Of a stretch of 31,102 nucleotides of DNA, positions 9,301-16,771 are shown one piece after another (position 1 is the first letter of the stretch; each line of letters starts with the position of its first letter). Both the position numbers and the translations under genes were made by a program. This DNA is from a virus, in the IMG/VR virus record IMGVR_UViG_3300029268_000089, positions 1 through 31,102 of that record. One strand, given 5' to 3'. The notes beneath the pieces were generated by a model that did no database searches, was not told the DNA's origin, and saw only the letters and a program-made list of their open reading frames with translations.

Positions 9301-12300
9301 ATCGGTGGTGGAGAAGTTCTTCAAACGGCTGGGCAATCAGCTGCGCCGTTTCTACCAAAGCCTGCGTGGCCAGAAGTATCTGCCGGATGAGACGTTCCGT
9401 GAGTTTATTGAACGTGCCATCAGCCCAACCTACATGGGACCGACTGACACGACTCTGCCACCCTCAGATGAGGCAGAACGGCAACTGCGCGATGCAGAAC
9501 GCGAGAGTGCAACGTGGTCGCCTAAGCGTATCAAGATGCTGGTGCGTGAGTTTGTATATCGCCAAGAAGGTAGAGAGAACGACACCAAGGCATACGCTGC
9601 CTTTATCAATCCGACTGAGTTTGTGCGTGCAACCACCGAGCCTGGTGAGTTCCGCAAAGAATTGCTCCGCGCAGAAGAAGGCTTGGACATGGATCGTCTG
9701 CGTGAGGAAGACCAGACGCCGTTCTTGAAGGTGGATTACGTGCCCGGCGACCGGGTGATGTGGTCTATCGTCAATCATGAGGGCCGTCACCGCATGGCTG
9801 CTTTGGCAGCTGCTGGCGTGGAGCGCGTGCCCGTATTGATTCGCATGACTGGCGAAGCGCAAGCATGGCCCGCTATTGAGTCGCAGTGGTTGAGCGGCCA
9901 AAGATTTGGCACTGGGATTAGGGAGAAAGGTGATGCAGTCGAGATCACCGACTTGACGCCAATCTCGTGGGCCAACCGCGATGATCTGCAACAGAAGTTT
10001 GGTGGCGAGGGTATAGCGTTCAGTATCGAACAGCCAGAAGCAAAGCCCACGAAGCGGATGAGCGATGAAGACATTCGCGACGAACAGATTCGTGAGTACT
10101 CTGCACTGCGTCAACGCTTAGCTGCTGTTCCCCGGAGAATCGCGACTGGCAAAAGCGCGCTCCCTGATGGCCCAGCTAAAGGCATGACCGAGCTTGAGCG
10201 CGTCTACCTGAAGTCTCTTGTGGATAGGGCGCAGTATCTTAAGGCTGCCATCAAGATCAGTGCTCCGCGTCTTGATAGCCCTGAGCAGTTCCTGGCTCGC
10301 GCTCTCAAGGAGTACGACGCCGGCAACATCAGCAAGGAAGTGTTAGATGTCATTCAGGCTGCGTATAAACAACAGCCCAGACTTCTCAATGGACTAAAGC
10401 TCAGCATCAAGCAAGCCCCTGAAGGGGAGGGGCGCTTTGCCGGTGCGTTCCTAAACATGTCGCGCATCGTTCGCCTCTACAAGGGGTCGAGCGGTGTGGA
10501 CGATCCAAAGACCATCCGCCATGAGCTGACGCACTCTTTGGAGCAGATGATGACGCCCGAGCAGCGCGGCGTGATTATCGACAAGTGGCAAGACGATCTG
10601 GCCAGGGCAATCCGCAAGCACAAGGATGCCGCCCATCAGAAGTACTTTGAGGCGCTGCTGAAGTTCTTGGATAAGCCCACGATGGAAAACTACAAAGCTG
10701 CCATCGCGGCGCTGCCATCGTATGACATGTACCAGTTCATCACTCCCTCTGAGTACTGGGCAGTCAACGCAGAGAACCTTATGGCCAGCCAGCTTGGCGG
10801 TCCTTGGCAACGCTTCAAGGCAGCCATGAAGCGGATGTTTGAGGCGCTGAAGGATGTCTTTGGATTCGATAACAAGTACGTTGTCCAGCGTGTCTTCAAA
10901 GACATCATGACTGGCAGCAAGGAACGCGTGACCACCGAGATGCTGGCTGACCGGGCGGGCATTGCTGTCTATCCTGCGCAGAACATCGAAGAAGACAAAA
11001 CGCTGATTGAAAAGTACAAGCGTCCCAAGACGCCGATGCTGGACAAGAAGCCGCTGGCTACCTTTTTGCTTGACCAGTTTAAGAACGGCAAGGATCTGTT
11101 TAAAGACTTTGTAGAGAACCCCAAAGAGGCTGCTGCTGACGCTGGCAACTCATTAATTGATGGGGCGCTCAGGGCGCGCATGGCAACTGTCTGGTACGGG
11201 GCCGGTTTGGAGTCACGCGACTTTGCCAAGTATGGTGGTCAGCTGCGCACTAGCGAAGACTTGGCCACAGCATCTGTTGCTTTGGATAACGCCATCCGCA
11301 GCGGCAATATTGGCGTGGAAGTCATCTTCCGTGGTGGCCTAAAGTTTGATAAGGACAAGCTGCAACTCGTAGCCGTAGAGACCAAGAAAGGTATGCGCGG
11401 TGTCTACGATGCAGAGCGCCGCCTGAAGGACAAGCTGGGCAATCAGCTTGGCACTGACATTATCCAAGGCTATCTGGAAGCCAAACGTTCTATAAGCATC
11501 ATGAACGAGTTTTACGATCGCCAGGCTGCATACGAGGGCGCCAAGGAAAACCTCAAGATGCTGCGCGAGCAGGGCGCTTCGGAGAAAAAGATTAAGGAAG
11601 CAGTGGCGCTCATGGAGAGCGCAGAGCGCAGCCTTGAATCGGTTAAGAAAGCCGTCTCATCGGTGACCATGACCGAAGAGGAAATGTACGATTTTGCCGC
11701 TAGGGACAAGGTTCATCCAGAGCTCCGCGAAATTATGGACAACTGGACGGCTGTAAATCAGAACCTGTTGCGTATCTGGCGAGATGTTGGCCTGTTGTCT
11801 CCGGAGCGTTACGAGGCGCTTGCCTCTATCCCGGACTACGTACCGTGGTATCGCATCATGCAGGACGAAGAGGATCCGCATACGCCTCTTATGTCTACCA
11901 CCCGTGGGCTCACCAACATTGGCCGGGAGAAGCTGTTTAAGCGGACCAAGCCGACCGATGTGCTGGACTTCAAGGGCAAGGAAGGCAAGAAGGTTCTGGA
12001 CGAGAGCGGCAACTTGATTGGCATGTCTTTCAAAGTGCCGCCGTCCACTGTGCTACGCGTTGAGGTAGATGGCGAAAAGATCAAAGCCCAGGACTTGTCT
12101 GTGACCGATGACGGCCGGGTAATGGTCAAGGCACCGATTGATGACGCCTCTCTGGTGGTCTTCAAGGTGACCCGCCCGATTCAAAACATTGTTGATAACA
12201 TGACTCAGAACGTCATGCGCATGACGATGAACGCCATCCGTCAGTATGCGGCTGGACGGATTGTTTCTGAGTACGCAACCCGTGACCCCCAGGGAAGAGT

Positions 12301-14008
12301 TATGACGTTCCCGAAGGAAGATCTTGCCAAAGGTCGATTCTCCTTTGTGATCAACGGTCAACGCAAGGTCGTAGAAATTTCAGACCCGCTACCGCTGGGC
12401 GCTATTTATGGCATGGATAGCTTGAACTTGAAGATGTTTGCACTGCCTGCTGCATTCGCCAACTTCTTCCGTCGCACCATTACTCTGTCGTTTGTGTTCC
12501 AGCTGAAGCAGGTATTCAAGGATGCGCCCACGGCGGCTGCCGTTACCGGCGTTCGCAATCCAGCAGCTCTTATCCTGGGGACTTACAAAGGACTCATTAC
12601 CGCGTTGCTGCAACCTGTCGGCAAGAAGGTGGGCATAGACATCGAGCCAGCGGTGGATATCTTGAAGGCTGCCGGCATCGGCGGCTTCCAGAATCCGTCA
12701 CGTACTCCAGAGGCAGAAGTAAAGCGTCGGCTGGGCATCATGAACCGCAACGTCTTCGACTTTGTGATCAAGGCGCTAGACCACATTGGTGACTCGGCTG
12801 ACATGGCGCAACGGATTGCAGTTTACAAGCGCGTCATGGCAGAGACTGGCAATGAAACGCAGGCGCTCTATCAGGCTGCCAATGTCATTAACTTCCTACA
12901 CCACGGCTCCTCCGGCACAGCTCAGGCTTTGGTTAAGACCGTTCCCTTTATGGGCGCATATGCCAACGCAATGGATGTATTGGTTAACTCATTGATTGGC
13001 GGCGGCCTTAAGGGCATGAGTCGCAGGAAGGCCATTGCCCGTTTGAGTGTGACCACGGGGATGCTGATTGGCATCACGCTGCTTTACACCATGTTGGTCA
13101 GTGGTGATGACGACTACGAAGAGCTGGACGATCAGACTAAGCTGCGCAACTTCATCATCCCTGGCACCGACATCATGCTGCCGATGAACACGTCGTATGC
13201 GTTCTTCTGGAAGGCAATCACGGAGATGCTTTACAACGAGGCAATCAAGAAGGCTACGCCGAATGAGATTGACCAAACACGCCTGAAGAAAGCGTTGAGT
13301 ACTGCCGCCAGAGACATGCTGCTTGGTCCGGAGCCGGTGCCGCAGATAATCAAAGGTCCGGCTGAGATTGCCATCGGCTACAACTTCTTCACCGGACGGG
13401 ACATCATTCCTGAAGGTCTGAAGAACGTTGAAACGTTCCAGCAGTACACCGCTGCCACTTCAGAACTTGGCAAGTGGTTTAGCAGCTACACCGAAGTCCC
13501 CGGTACTGATGGCAAGCGCATCCTAAGCCCCATCGAGGCAGATCATCTAATCCGTTCCACGTTTGGTACGGCCGGGGCTCTTGGTCAATGGGTCACCAAT
13601 CGCATTGCCGTAGAGGCTGGCACAAGACCGGAGCTCACGGAAAAGGAAGCGCCTATCACTGGCGCGTTCCTGCGACCGGAAGTAGATCGTGGCAGAGAAG
13701 ATCTGTTCTACGACCTACGCAATCGCGTGAACCAAAAGTACAACACGCTGCGTGAGCTGGAGCGTGATGATGAGAAGAAAGCCGAGGCTTACGACGAAAA
13801 GTATGAAGACCTTCTTGATATGCACAAAGACGTAAACAAGATAGCCGCAGACCTATCCGACATCAACGCAGAAATTCGCGAGCTCAGCACATCTAAAGAT
13901 ATCAAGATGACCCCCGCCGAACGTCGCGCCGAAATCCGCGCTCTTCAGCAGGAAAAGAAAGAAGTCCTTGATGACATATACGAGCTTCGCAAGGAGGCGG
14001 GGCTCTAG
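3305..14008 (+). CDS. Giant polyvalent virion/ejection protein (ParB-like, C5-MTase-like, two zincins, LPD38-like end)
   Basis: 3567 residues in one uninterrupted frame. In order: NPFDQFDQ-type repeats (5-36); a Gly/Ala-rich hydrophobic stretch (about 276-360); a Pro/Glu linker (about 450-570); a ParB-like motif GRHRLDLAR (627-635); an Ala/Glu/Arg coiled coil (about 885-940); a cytosine-methyltransferase-like domain (about 1420-1640) with SLFDLTGAWSEPWLEAGY, CPC around P1500-C1501 and ENP (1546-1548); a zincin HEIGH (1908-1912) with likely third ligand E1982; a second ParB-like GRHRMAAL (2160-2167); a second zincin HELTH (2406-2410) with E2483; and a C-terminal region resembling the large polyvalent protein-associated domain LPD38, with a membrane-type segment near 3243-3268 and a charged coiled-coil tail. 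Such proteins are thought to enter the host with the DNA and protect or process it. The domain motifs are seen; catalysis and ejection are inferred. Pro/Ala-rich linkers separate the modules. Confidence 0.85.
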   Translation: MDRKENPFDQFDQEPANQFDQFEVTQSANPFDQFDQMDKVAAPVARGPIKGPAQRTVVPPAAAPVAPVTAEDYLEPATSAPPPLSEAVRSQLDRKYDALSPQDRDAIIRGRTKDGRQTLEGMYFAYRDKQFAARDADTAAFAKQLGPMAYRLSDLTDPRKESRARMAREQGASDKTAENIAAQAAIEGLPAEEVVPQAKESKFDFDLAARYKDLNPVVRGAVKGYYGYKQSVLGLNQALGDLVGATDFADTQRAGAETAGGRVESIGERPDYLSRNFEGAVSSVVQNIPGILGGIATGGALVPLSVLGVQSFGQNYTEGVSRGLTRDLAAQRAGVFAAAEILGERFGLAGLTNGIRKAFGKKSFEEASDAVSRYIVSQIPGEQLTTATQFLADKYPSFALNPQAGIKEYLQQAGDTLTQTIMQGGLMMGGVKGAQFLATGRFGAEPGEQPPIAGRPPEEPPMAPTEEPPIAPSGAPGGERIEPTVTAEPTITPERVEPAFGAEPTIEPAVEPEEPGVPGMVTTEMLAPEAVEQPEGQVAPAEPPVPSPIKPAVAPPQEPSNETTVDGMLPVNVPLKDLTLSKDVPQFKMGADAKGVVEPLGGKFERTGVAPIQVWRRLDGSLEVISGRHRLDLARRSGEKTIPAQIHDESQGFTPTMAAILDAELNIRDGQGKVKDYVNYFKAAGITPEDAESRGLLARSTGKRAYTIATTGSDELVAAVRNDQIGDEAAYYVALNAPNDPRLQSVGLQAIQDGKSANLAVNTMLAMKALGMEQDTTTDMFGFDDSAMKEAAAMAQVANKKQREIQTRLAAITGAAKNPAVAKAEGIDIRDPEAVNRRIGELRQMKNAWDNWATSPELIGEIRQARGVEAPGLTLRGETEEEIRAREEAAAAEEQRLRSEAEAARRAEQAEIERKRAEETTDLFQLGQTAEQQMSGMGDLFAEPAAPAKAPREAPEFPFEEGARVRFLPTDTSPLGGGVAEGQIIGLDKTSGKNYRVRLRLDKDAPQGSGKMERVVYSNAGTFEAAEAPAAAPAAKPVIERTTQPDGGVRTVVTRDGKVIKDVTRWKYEAIVADEPQGFVVEQDNITGEKEAFWAVDGRVIGSGIGATKLFEQGMSNEDAIRRLMQDVESLTLKGKAEAPAAAPEAADMEQLNRLMGELQKARSEQEFTDAAVALGESVPKQPFLGVQLKELSSGVRFNIARSSDGNRIVFNAGYDDPDGFEIARKPNQAWKLTKTPRFAKQIIERNQAAPVVEKPEAKPALQKPAAEKAEPRADFDKRAKNAIDSFVDSIVEQFDMTPETALAAFNWLRSEKLAEVDPVLGKVNLKDGRFWDGEILRRAALETEARGREPGATDEDVKAVGEVFEGARAGQEEELHRLFDKPKEVVRLTQKGDFITPAEAKKRIAEWKKNAEDQGKTNANSDKIVLSLFDLTGAWSEPWLEAGYQVYRFDIQDQWTMTDERTGEELNLGDINNFSVEYFEDLFGNFEGNDVHAILAACPCTDFASSGARHFKAKDASGQTMDSVQLVQQTLATIEYFRPAIWAIENPVGRIEKLTGLPPWSLSFDPYMFGDPYTKKTLLWGRFNANLPTAPVDPVEGSKMHRMYGGKSLATKNARSVTPEGFAYAFFQANNAIDHPVMALANIYDRLNPKLFERAMKLGVSEQDIRYAIDDAYYSELDDAAAEAELVRLANEAQAAKAPKPKAEKPAEKPIAAKPAEKLPYTKEQREDAEIHAKEVGGEIVWQRGEYALIRGYSDRTGDPMYAPTIGSSRARVDISAFIGKQIPDDVKKEMLETKERLEKEAAEAHAANPFIKFKDGIALSEDIPADLAGVIREWKNLLNINVPVYVSTIEDAKRNIDNFTGPHRRIGSGTLDENEAGSMRRMTDDSYYILFKKSTSYTKMLETLAHEIGHLHMTVHYKRASQEDKKALEAAHIKWMESQKDKSAKEWVDAMRARSTGRMVKEVPGMKASEMDFYWRKFGEWYADQTARWAMSAEAPVSVVEKFFKRLGNQLRRFYQSLRGQKYLPDETFREFIERAISPTYMGPTDTTLPPSDEAERQLRDAERESATWSPKRIKMLVREFVYRQEGRENDTKAYAAFINPTEFVRATTEPGEFRKELLRAEEGLDMDRLREEDQTPFLKVDYVPGDRVMWSIVNHEGRHRMAALAAAGVERVPVLIRMTGEAQAWPAIESQWLSGQRFGTGIREKGDAVEITDLTPISWANRDDLQQKFGGEGIAFSIEQPEAKPTKRMSDEDIRDEQIREYSALRQRLAAVPRRIATGKSALPDGPAKGMTELERVYLKSLVDRAQYLKAAIKISAPRLDSPEQFLARALKEYDAGNISKEVLDVIQAAYKQQPRLLNGLKLSIKQAPEGEGRFAGAFLNMSRIVRLYKGSSGVDDPKTIRHELTHSLEQMMTPEQRGVIIDKWQDDLARAIRKHKDAAHQKYFEALLKFLDKPTMENYKAAIAALPSYDMYQFITPSEYWAVNAENLMASQLGGPWQRFKAAMKRMFEALKDVFGFDNKYVVQRVFKDIMTGSKERVTTEMLADRAGIAVYPAQNIEEDKTLIEKYKRPKTPMLDKKPLATFLLDQFKNGKDLFKDFVENPKEAAADAGNSLIDGALRARMATVWYGAGLESRDFAKYGGQLRTSEDLATASVALDNAIRSGNIGVEVIFRGGLKFDKDKLQLVAVETKKGMRGVYDAERRLKDKLGNQLGTDIIQGYLEAKRSISIMNEFYDRQAAYEGAKENLKMLREQGASEKKIKEAVALMESAERSLESVKKAVSSVTMTEEEMYDFAARDKVHPELREIMDNWTAVNQNLLRIWRDVGLLSPERYEALASIPDYVPWYRIMQDEEDPHTPLMSTTRGLTNIGREKLFKRTKPTDVLDFKGKEGKKVLDESGNLIGMSFKVPPSTVLRVEVDGEKIKAQDLSVTDDGRVMVKAPIDDASLVVFKVTRPIQNIVDNMTQNVMRMTMNAIRQYAAGRIVSEYATRDPQGRVMTFPKEDLAKGRFSFVINGQRKVVEISDPLPLGAIYGMDSLNLKMFALPAAFANFFRRTITLSFVFQLKQVFKDAPTAAAVTGVRNPAALILGTYKGLITALLQPVGKKVGIDIEPAVDILKAAGIGGFQNPSRTPEAEVKRRLGIMNRNVFDFVIKALDHIGDSADMAQRIAVYKRVMAETGNETQALYQAANVINFLHHGSSGTAQALVKTVPFMGAYANAMDVLVNSLIGGGLKGMSRRKAIARLSVTTGMLIGITLLYTMLVSGDDDYEELDDQTKLRNFIIPGTDIMLPMNTSYAFFWKAITEMLYNEAIKKATPNEIDQTRLKKALSTAARDMLLGPEPVPQIIKGPAEIAIGYNFFTGRDIIPEGLKNVETFQQYTAATSELGKWFSSYTEVPGTDGKRILSPIEADHLIRSTFGTAGALGQWVTNRIAVEAGTRPELTEKEAPITGAFLRPEVDRGREDLFYDLRNRVNQKYNTLRELERDDEKKAEAYDEKYEDLLDMHKDVNKIAADLSDINAEIRELSTSKDIKMTPAERRAEIRALQQEKKEVLDDIYELRKEAGL

Positions 14009-14358
14009 TCTAGGGTGTGTATCAGAATAGAACACGCTCCACCCTTCCTGATCTCTTGACGGATGAGGTGGAGCTCATCTATCTGGCTATCTGATTCATA
14101 GCAGCCAGCGTGCTCACAGGCGTCCAAAAGCGCCTTGCAAACGTTATCTAGGTCACGAGCCCTCCGGTCAGGAGGAAAGAGCGCGACATGCACAGCAAGC
14201 CTCCCTTCCAAAGCCTGGACATTGCTGTCTACGCACGCTTCCGCCACCGCAACACGGAAGTCTTTGCCACGCTTAGAGATGAAACGATGTTTGCCTGACT
14301 GCCCCCAGTAATGGTTTACAGAAGGCGGAAATGGCAACAGCAGCTGTATGTGTTTCAT
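14005..14358 (-). CDS. rusA: RusA-like Holliday junction resolvase
   Basis: 117 residues with the RusA pattern: PPSVNHYW (11-18), basic residues at 24-36, DLDN with acidic D69 and D71, K75, and the downstream SDSQID with D90. RusA-family enzymes are homodimers that resolve four-way junctions using a cluster of aspartates, and phages use them to debranch DNA before packaging. The ATG is preceded by AAAGGA, which forms part of the right arm of the 19-bp palindrome, so an operator-bound protein would also mask its translation signal region at the DNA level. The gene converges on the giant gene with a 4-base overlap and diverges from the exonuclease gene. Confidence 0.92.
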   Translation of the reverse strand: MKHIQLLLPFPPSVNHYWGQSGKHRFISKRGKDFRVAVAEACVDSNVQALEGRLAVHVALFPPDRRARDLDNVCKALLDACEHAGCYESDSQIDELHLIRQEIRKGGACSILIHTLD

Positions 14359-14365
14359 GGTTGTT

Positions 14366-14384
14366 CCTTTAACAATGTTAAAGG
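14366..14384. promoter_or_regulatory. 19-bp palindromic operator, copy 1
   Basis: CCTTTAACAATGTTAAAGG is a perfect inverted repeat with 9-base arms around one central A. It lies 7 bases upstream of the rusA start and upstream of the promoter that reads into the exonuclease gene. An identical copy is at 30584-30602 before the LexA-like gene. Two exact 19-base copies, both in intergenic control regions, make a repressor operator the natural reading. The binding protein is inferred. Confidence 0.8.
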
Positions 14385-14461
14385 GAGGCCGAATTTTTCA
14401 ATGAAATCAATGGGGGTGTCTTTGCAAAAATGTTGCACATGAAAAAAAGTTGACGCACCTG

Positions 14462-14494
14462 TTGACACGGGGCGACATGGGTATAAGAATACCC
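14462..14494 (+). promoter_or_regulatory. Promoter for the recombination/replication operon with overlapping inverted repeat
   Basis: A perfect -35 TTGACA (14462-14467) is followed by TATAAGAAT (14482-14490); a 17-base spacer gives AAGAAT as the -10 and a 14-base spacer gives TATAAG. The -10 region is embedded in GGGTAT-AAGA-ATACCC (14479-14494), a 6-bp inverted repeat. A GGTA-N6-TACC arrangement also overlaps the -10 of the LexA-like gene (30630-30643). The ribosome binding site AAGGAGG follows directly before the ATG at 14509. Confidence 0.6.
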
Positions 14495-14508
14495 GTTAAG
14501 GAGGCAAC

Positions 14509-15393
14509 ATGAAACTGACTAACAAGCACGGTATCCCCCAAACTTTCATCAATGTGTTGGAGCGCCCTACCTACAGCAAGGGCAAGGCCAACCTATCCGT
14601 GACTCAACTGATCAACAGTCCGAAGATTGTTGCGCTGACACAGAAGTTTCAGGAAGAGATTGAGCAGGATGTGTCGGAGATGGTGTGGAGCTTGTTTGGC
14701 TCCGCTATTCACAAAGTGCTTGAGCACGGCGCCGATGAGAACCACTTAATTGAGGAGCGCCTTCACGCCCATGTGGACGGTTGGAACATTTCCGGCGCTA
14801 TCGATCTGCAAATTGTCAACGATGACGGTAGCTTGTCGATTCGTGACTACAAGACCACATCGGCCTGGGCGGTAATGAACGACAAGGCCGAATGGGAGCA
14901 GCAACTGAACATCTACGCATGGCTGGTTGAGACGGTCAAAGACAAGCCGGTCAAAGACCTTGGCATCGTTGCTATCATCCGCGATTGGAGCCGGCGTGAT
15001 GCAGCCAATCGAGAGGGTTATCCTAGCGCCCCCGTCAAGGAGCTGCCCATTAACTTGTGGACGTATGGGGAGCGCGAGCAGTTTGTGCGCAATCGTATTG
15101 AGCTGCACTCTGCGGCTGATTTTGCGATGGAAACGGATCAGCTTTTGCCGCCGTGCACTCCCGAGGAGATGTGGGAAAAGCCCACCGTGTATGCGGTGAA
15201 GAAGAAGGGTGCAGCACGAGCAAAGTCTTTGCACGAGACCGAGCAAGAGGCAAACGTCATTCGCTTGCAGTTGGGCAATGACTACGAGGTGGAGACGAGG
15301 CTGGGGGAGCGCACCCGTTGCGCTAACTTTTGCTCCGTCAACGCATGGTGCCAGCAATGGCGCGACTATCAAGATGGCTGGAGGGCTGAATGA
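14509..15393 (+). CDS. PD-(D/E)XK exonuclease with Cas4-like cysteines
   Basis: 294 residues. Nuclease motifs in order: LSVTQLI (29-35), H68, E83, GAID with D99, DYK with D113 and K115, and QLNIY (132-136), the classic RecB/Cas4 layout with two metals bound by H, D and D/E. Four cysteines, C216 and then C271, C275 and C281 (C-x3-C-x5-C), are spaced like the iron-sulfur-binding set of Cas4/AddB-type nucleases. Its stop overlaps the start of the ERF-type annealing gene (ATGA), so it is likely the exonuclease half of a two-component phage recombinase, resecting double-strand ends for the annealing protein. The start has a strong AAGGAGG site. Iron-sulfur binding is an inference from spacing. Confidence 0.88.
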   Translation: MKLTNKHGIPQTFINVLERPTYSKGKANLSVTQLINSPKIVALTQKFQEEIEQDVSEMVWSLFGSAIHKVLEHGADENHLIEERLHAHVDGWNISGAIDLQIVNDDGSLSIRDYKTTSAWAVMNDKAEWEQQLNIYAWLVETVKDKPVKDLGIVAIIRDWSRRDAANREGYPSAPVKELPINLWTYGEREQFVRNRIELHSAADFAMETDQLLPPCTPEEMWEKPTVYAVKKKGAARAKSLHETEQEANVIRLQLGNDYEVETRLGERTRCANFCSVNAWCQQWRDYQDGWRAE

Positions 15394-16070
15394 GTATTTA
15401 CAAGAAGTTGATGGATGCTCGGGTCAAGCTTCATGGTATGGAGCTGAAGAAGTCTGGCGAGAACAAGTTTGCCGGGTATAGGTACTTTGAGTTGGGAGAC
15501 TTTCTCCCGCAGACCATGAGAATCTTTTCTGATCTTGGTCTGTGCAGCGTTGTGAGTTTTGAGTCGGACTATGCATCCCTGACTATCACAGATGCAGAGA
15601 GTGGCAACTACATCACTATCAAGAGTCCGATGGCAGATGCCAATCTCAAAGGCGCTCACCCCATCCAGAACCTGGGCGCAGTAGAGTCCTATCAGCGCCG
15701 TTATCTTTGGATGGCGGCGATGGAGATTGTGGAGAACGACATCATTGATGCCGCTCCGCAGGTTAAGCCGGAGGCTAAGCCCGAAGTCAAGCCTGCGGCC
15801 AAGAAGCCGTCTCCTGAGATTAAGGGTGAGTCGGGCGATTGGAGCATCAAGGTTTCTTTGAAGCCGGATGGCAACGTGGATGATTGGCTGGTGGTTGTTA
15901 ATGATGCCGTCATGGCCGGCCTGGAGATGGCAACCAAAGAAGATGATGTCATGCAGATCTTTAAGAAGAACAAGCAGCTGTTTGACGCCGTGAAAGAGGC
16001 GGATGCTGTGTTTTTCAAGGATTTGATGGCTGCGTTTACTGATACCAAGAACAAACTGAAAGGGAATTAA
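15390..16070 (+). CDS. erf: ERF-type single-strand annealing protein
   Basis: 226 residues. The first 120 match the ERF recombinase pattern: an N-terminal helix (YKKLMDARVKLHGM), AGYRYFELGDFLPQTMRIF, an extended strand region, then IQNLGAVESYQRRYLWMAAM (92-111), the conserved Gly/Tyr/Arg helix. A Lys/Pro/Glu-rich linker (about 122-145) leads to a separate C-terminal helical domain of about 75 residues. ERF proteins form rings that pair complementary single strands. Coupling to the upstream exonuclease by a 4-base overlap supports a recombination pair. Confidence 0.87.
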   Translation: MSIYKKLMDARVKLHGMELKKSGENKFAGYRYFELGDFLPQTMRIFSDLGLCSVVSFESDYASLTITDAESGNYITIKSPMADANLKGAHPIQNLGAVESYQRRYLWMAAMEIVENDIIDAAPQVKPEAKPEVKPAAKKPSPEIKGESGDWSIKVSLKPDGNVDDWLVVVNDAVMAGLEMATKEDDVMQIFKKNKQLFDAVKEADAVFFKDLMAAFTDTKNKLKGN

Positions 16071-16352
16071 ATGAGCAATTATGTTCCGCGTCCTAACTCT
16101 GGAACCTTGTGGCCCAACAACAAGCGAGCCGACAATCACCCTGATGTCAGGGGCGATGCGTTTCTTGATCGCAAGTTGCTTCAGAGCATGTTGCGCAATT
16201 CCGACGACGACCTAATTAAGATTCAGGTGTCCGGATGGGCAAAGACTATCGCCGGCAAGGACTGTATTTCTTTGTCGTTCTCGGAGCCATACGAAAAGCC
16301 TCAGTCCAAGCCTGTCGCCAAGTCGGCGTCAGATGAGGATCTTCCATTCTGA
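16071..16352 (+). CDS. SSB-like protein with acidic DLPF tail
   Basis: 93 residues, starting directly after the annealing-protein stop. The body (SGTLWPNNKRADNHPDVRGD, then IKIQVSGWAKTIAGKDCISLSF) has the strand-rich look of small phage OB-fold-type single-strand binding proteins. A Lys/Pro linker leads to the terminus SDEDLPF, which matches the acidic DDxPF tip that bacterial SSB uses to dock partner proteins. It shares one base with the next start (TGATG). Function is inferred from the tail and from its place after exonuclease and ERF genes; no clear OB-fold signature can be proven by eye. Confidence 0.6.
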   Translation: MSNYVPRPNSGTLWPNNKRADNHPDVRGDAFLDRKLLQSMLRNSDDDLIKIQVSGWAKTIAGKDCISLSFSEPYEKPQSKPVAKSASDEDLPF

Positions 16353-16771
16353 TGAAGACGCTTCAATTTGAGGCCGTCAAGGTTGAGATGAAGCAGAACG
16401 TTAAAGGCTACATCTTGACCTTGTGCCTTCATCCAGATGAGGTTCCAGAGGATTTGTTCAGGGACTATGTAGGTGCCCGCTATCAGGTGGTGATGGTTCG
16501 CATAAATGCGAACGAAGAACCGATTGATAGGCAAGATGAATTTGAGTCTGACAAGTCGGTGAAGCTTGCTGGCATGTTGTGCAGAGACCCAAAGTTTTGG
16601 CAGTTTCTGCACGATGACACTCAGATCATTCAGCCCAATGAGGCCGAAGCAACTGACTGGCTCAGGGATTTCTTGAACATCAAGTCCAGAACAGAGCTAA
16701 AGAAAAACATAGAGGCCAGGAACCAGCTGGACTCGTTGCACAGGGAGTTTGTTGCATGGACAAGAAAATGA
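16352..16771 (+). CDS. Conserved phage protein of unknown function
   Basis: 139 residues. The N-terminal half is strand-rich (FEAVKVEMKQNVKGYILTLC, then the sequence HPDEVPEDLF, then ARYQVVMVRIN). I recognise this pattern from small proteins that sit in phage recombination clusters but know of no function. The C-terminal half is helical and charged (LKKNIEARNQLDSLHREF). Its start overlaps the SSB-like gene by one base and its end overlaps the ribbon-helix-helix gene by 16 bases, so it belongs to the recombination operon. Confidence 0.7.
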   Translation: MKTLQFEAVKVEMKQNVKGYILTLCLHPDEVPEDLFRDYVGARYQVVMVRINANEEPIDRQDEFESDKSVKLAGMLCRDPKFWQFLHDDTQIIQPNEAEATDWLRDFLNIKSRTELKKNIEARNQLDSLHREFVAWTRK

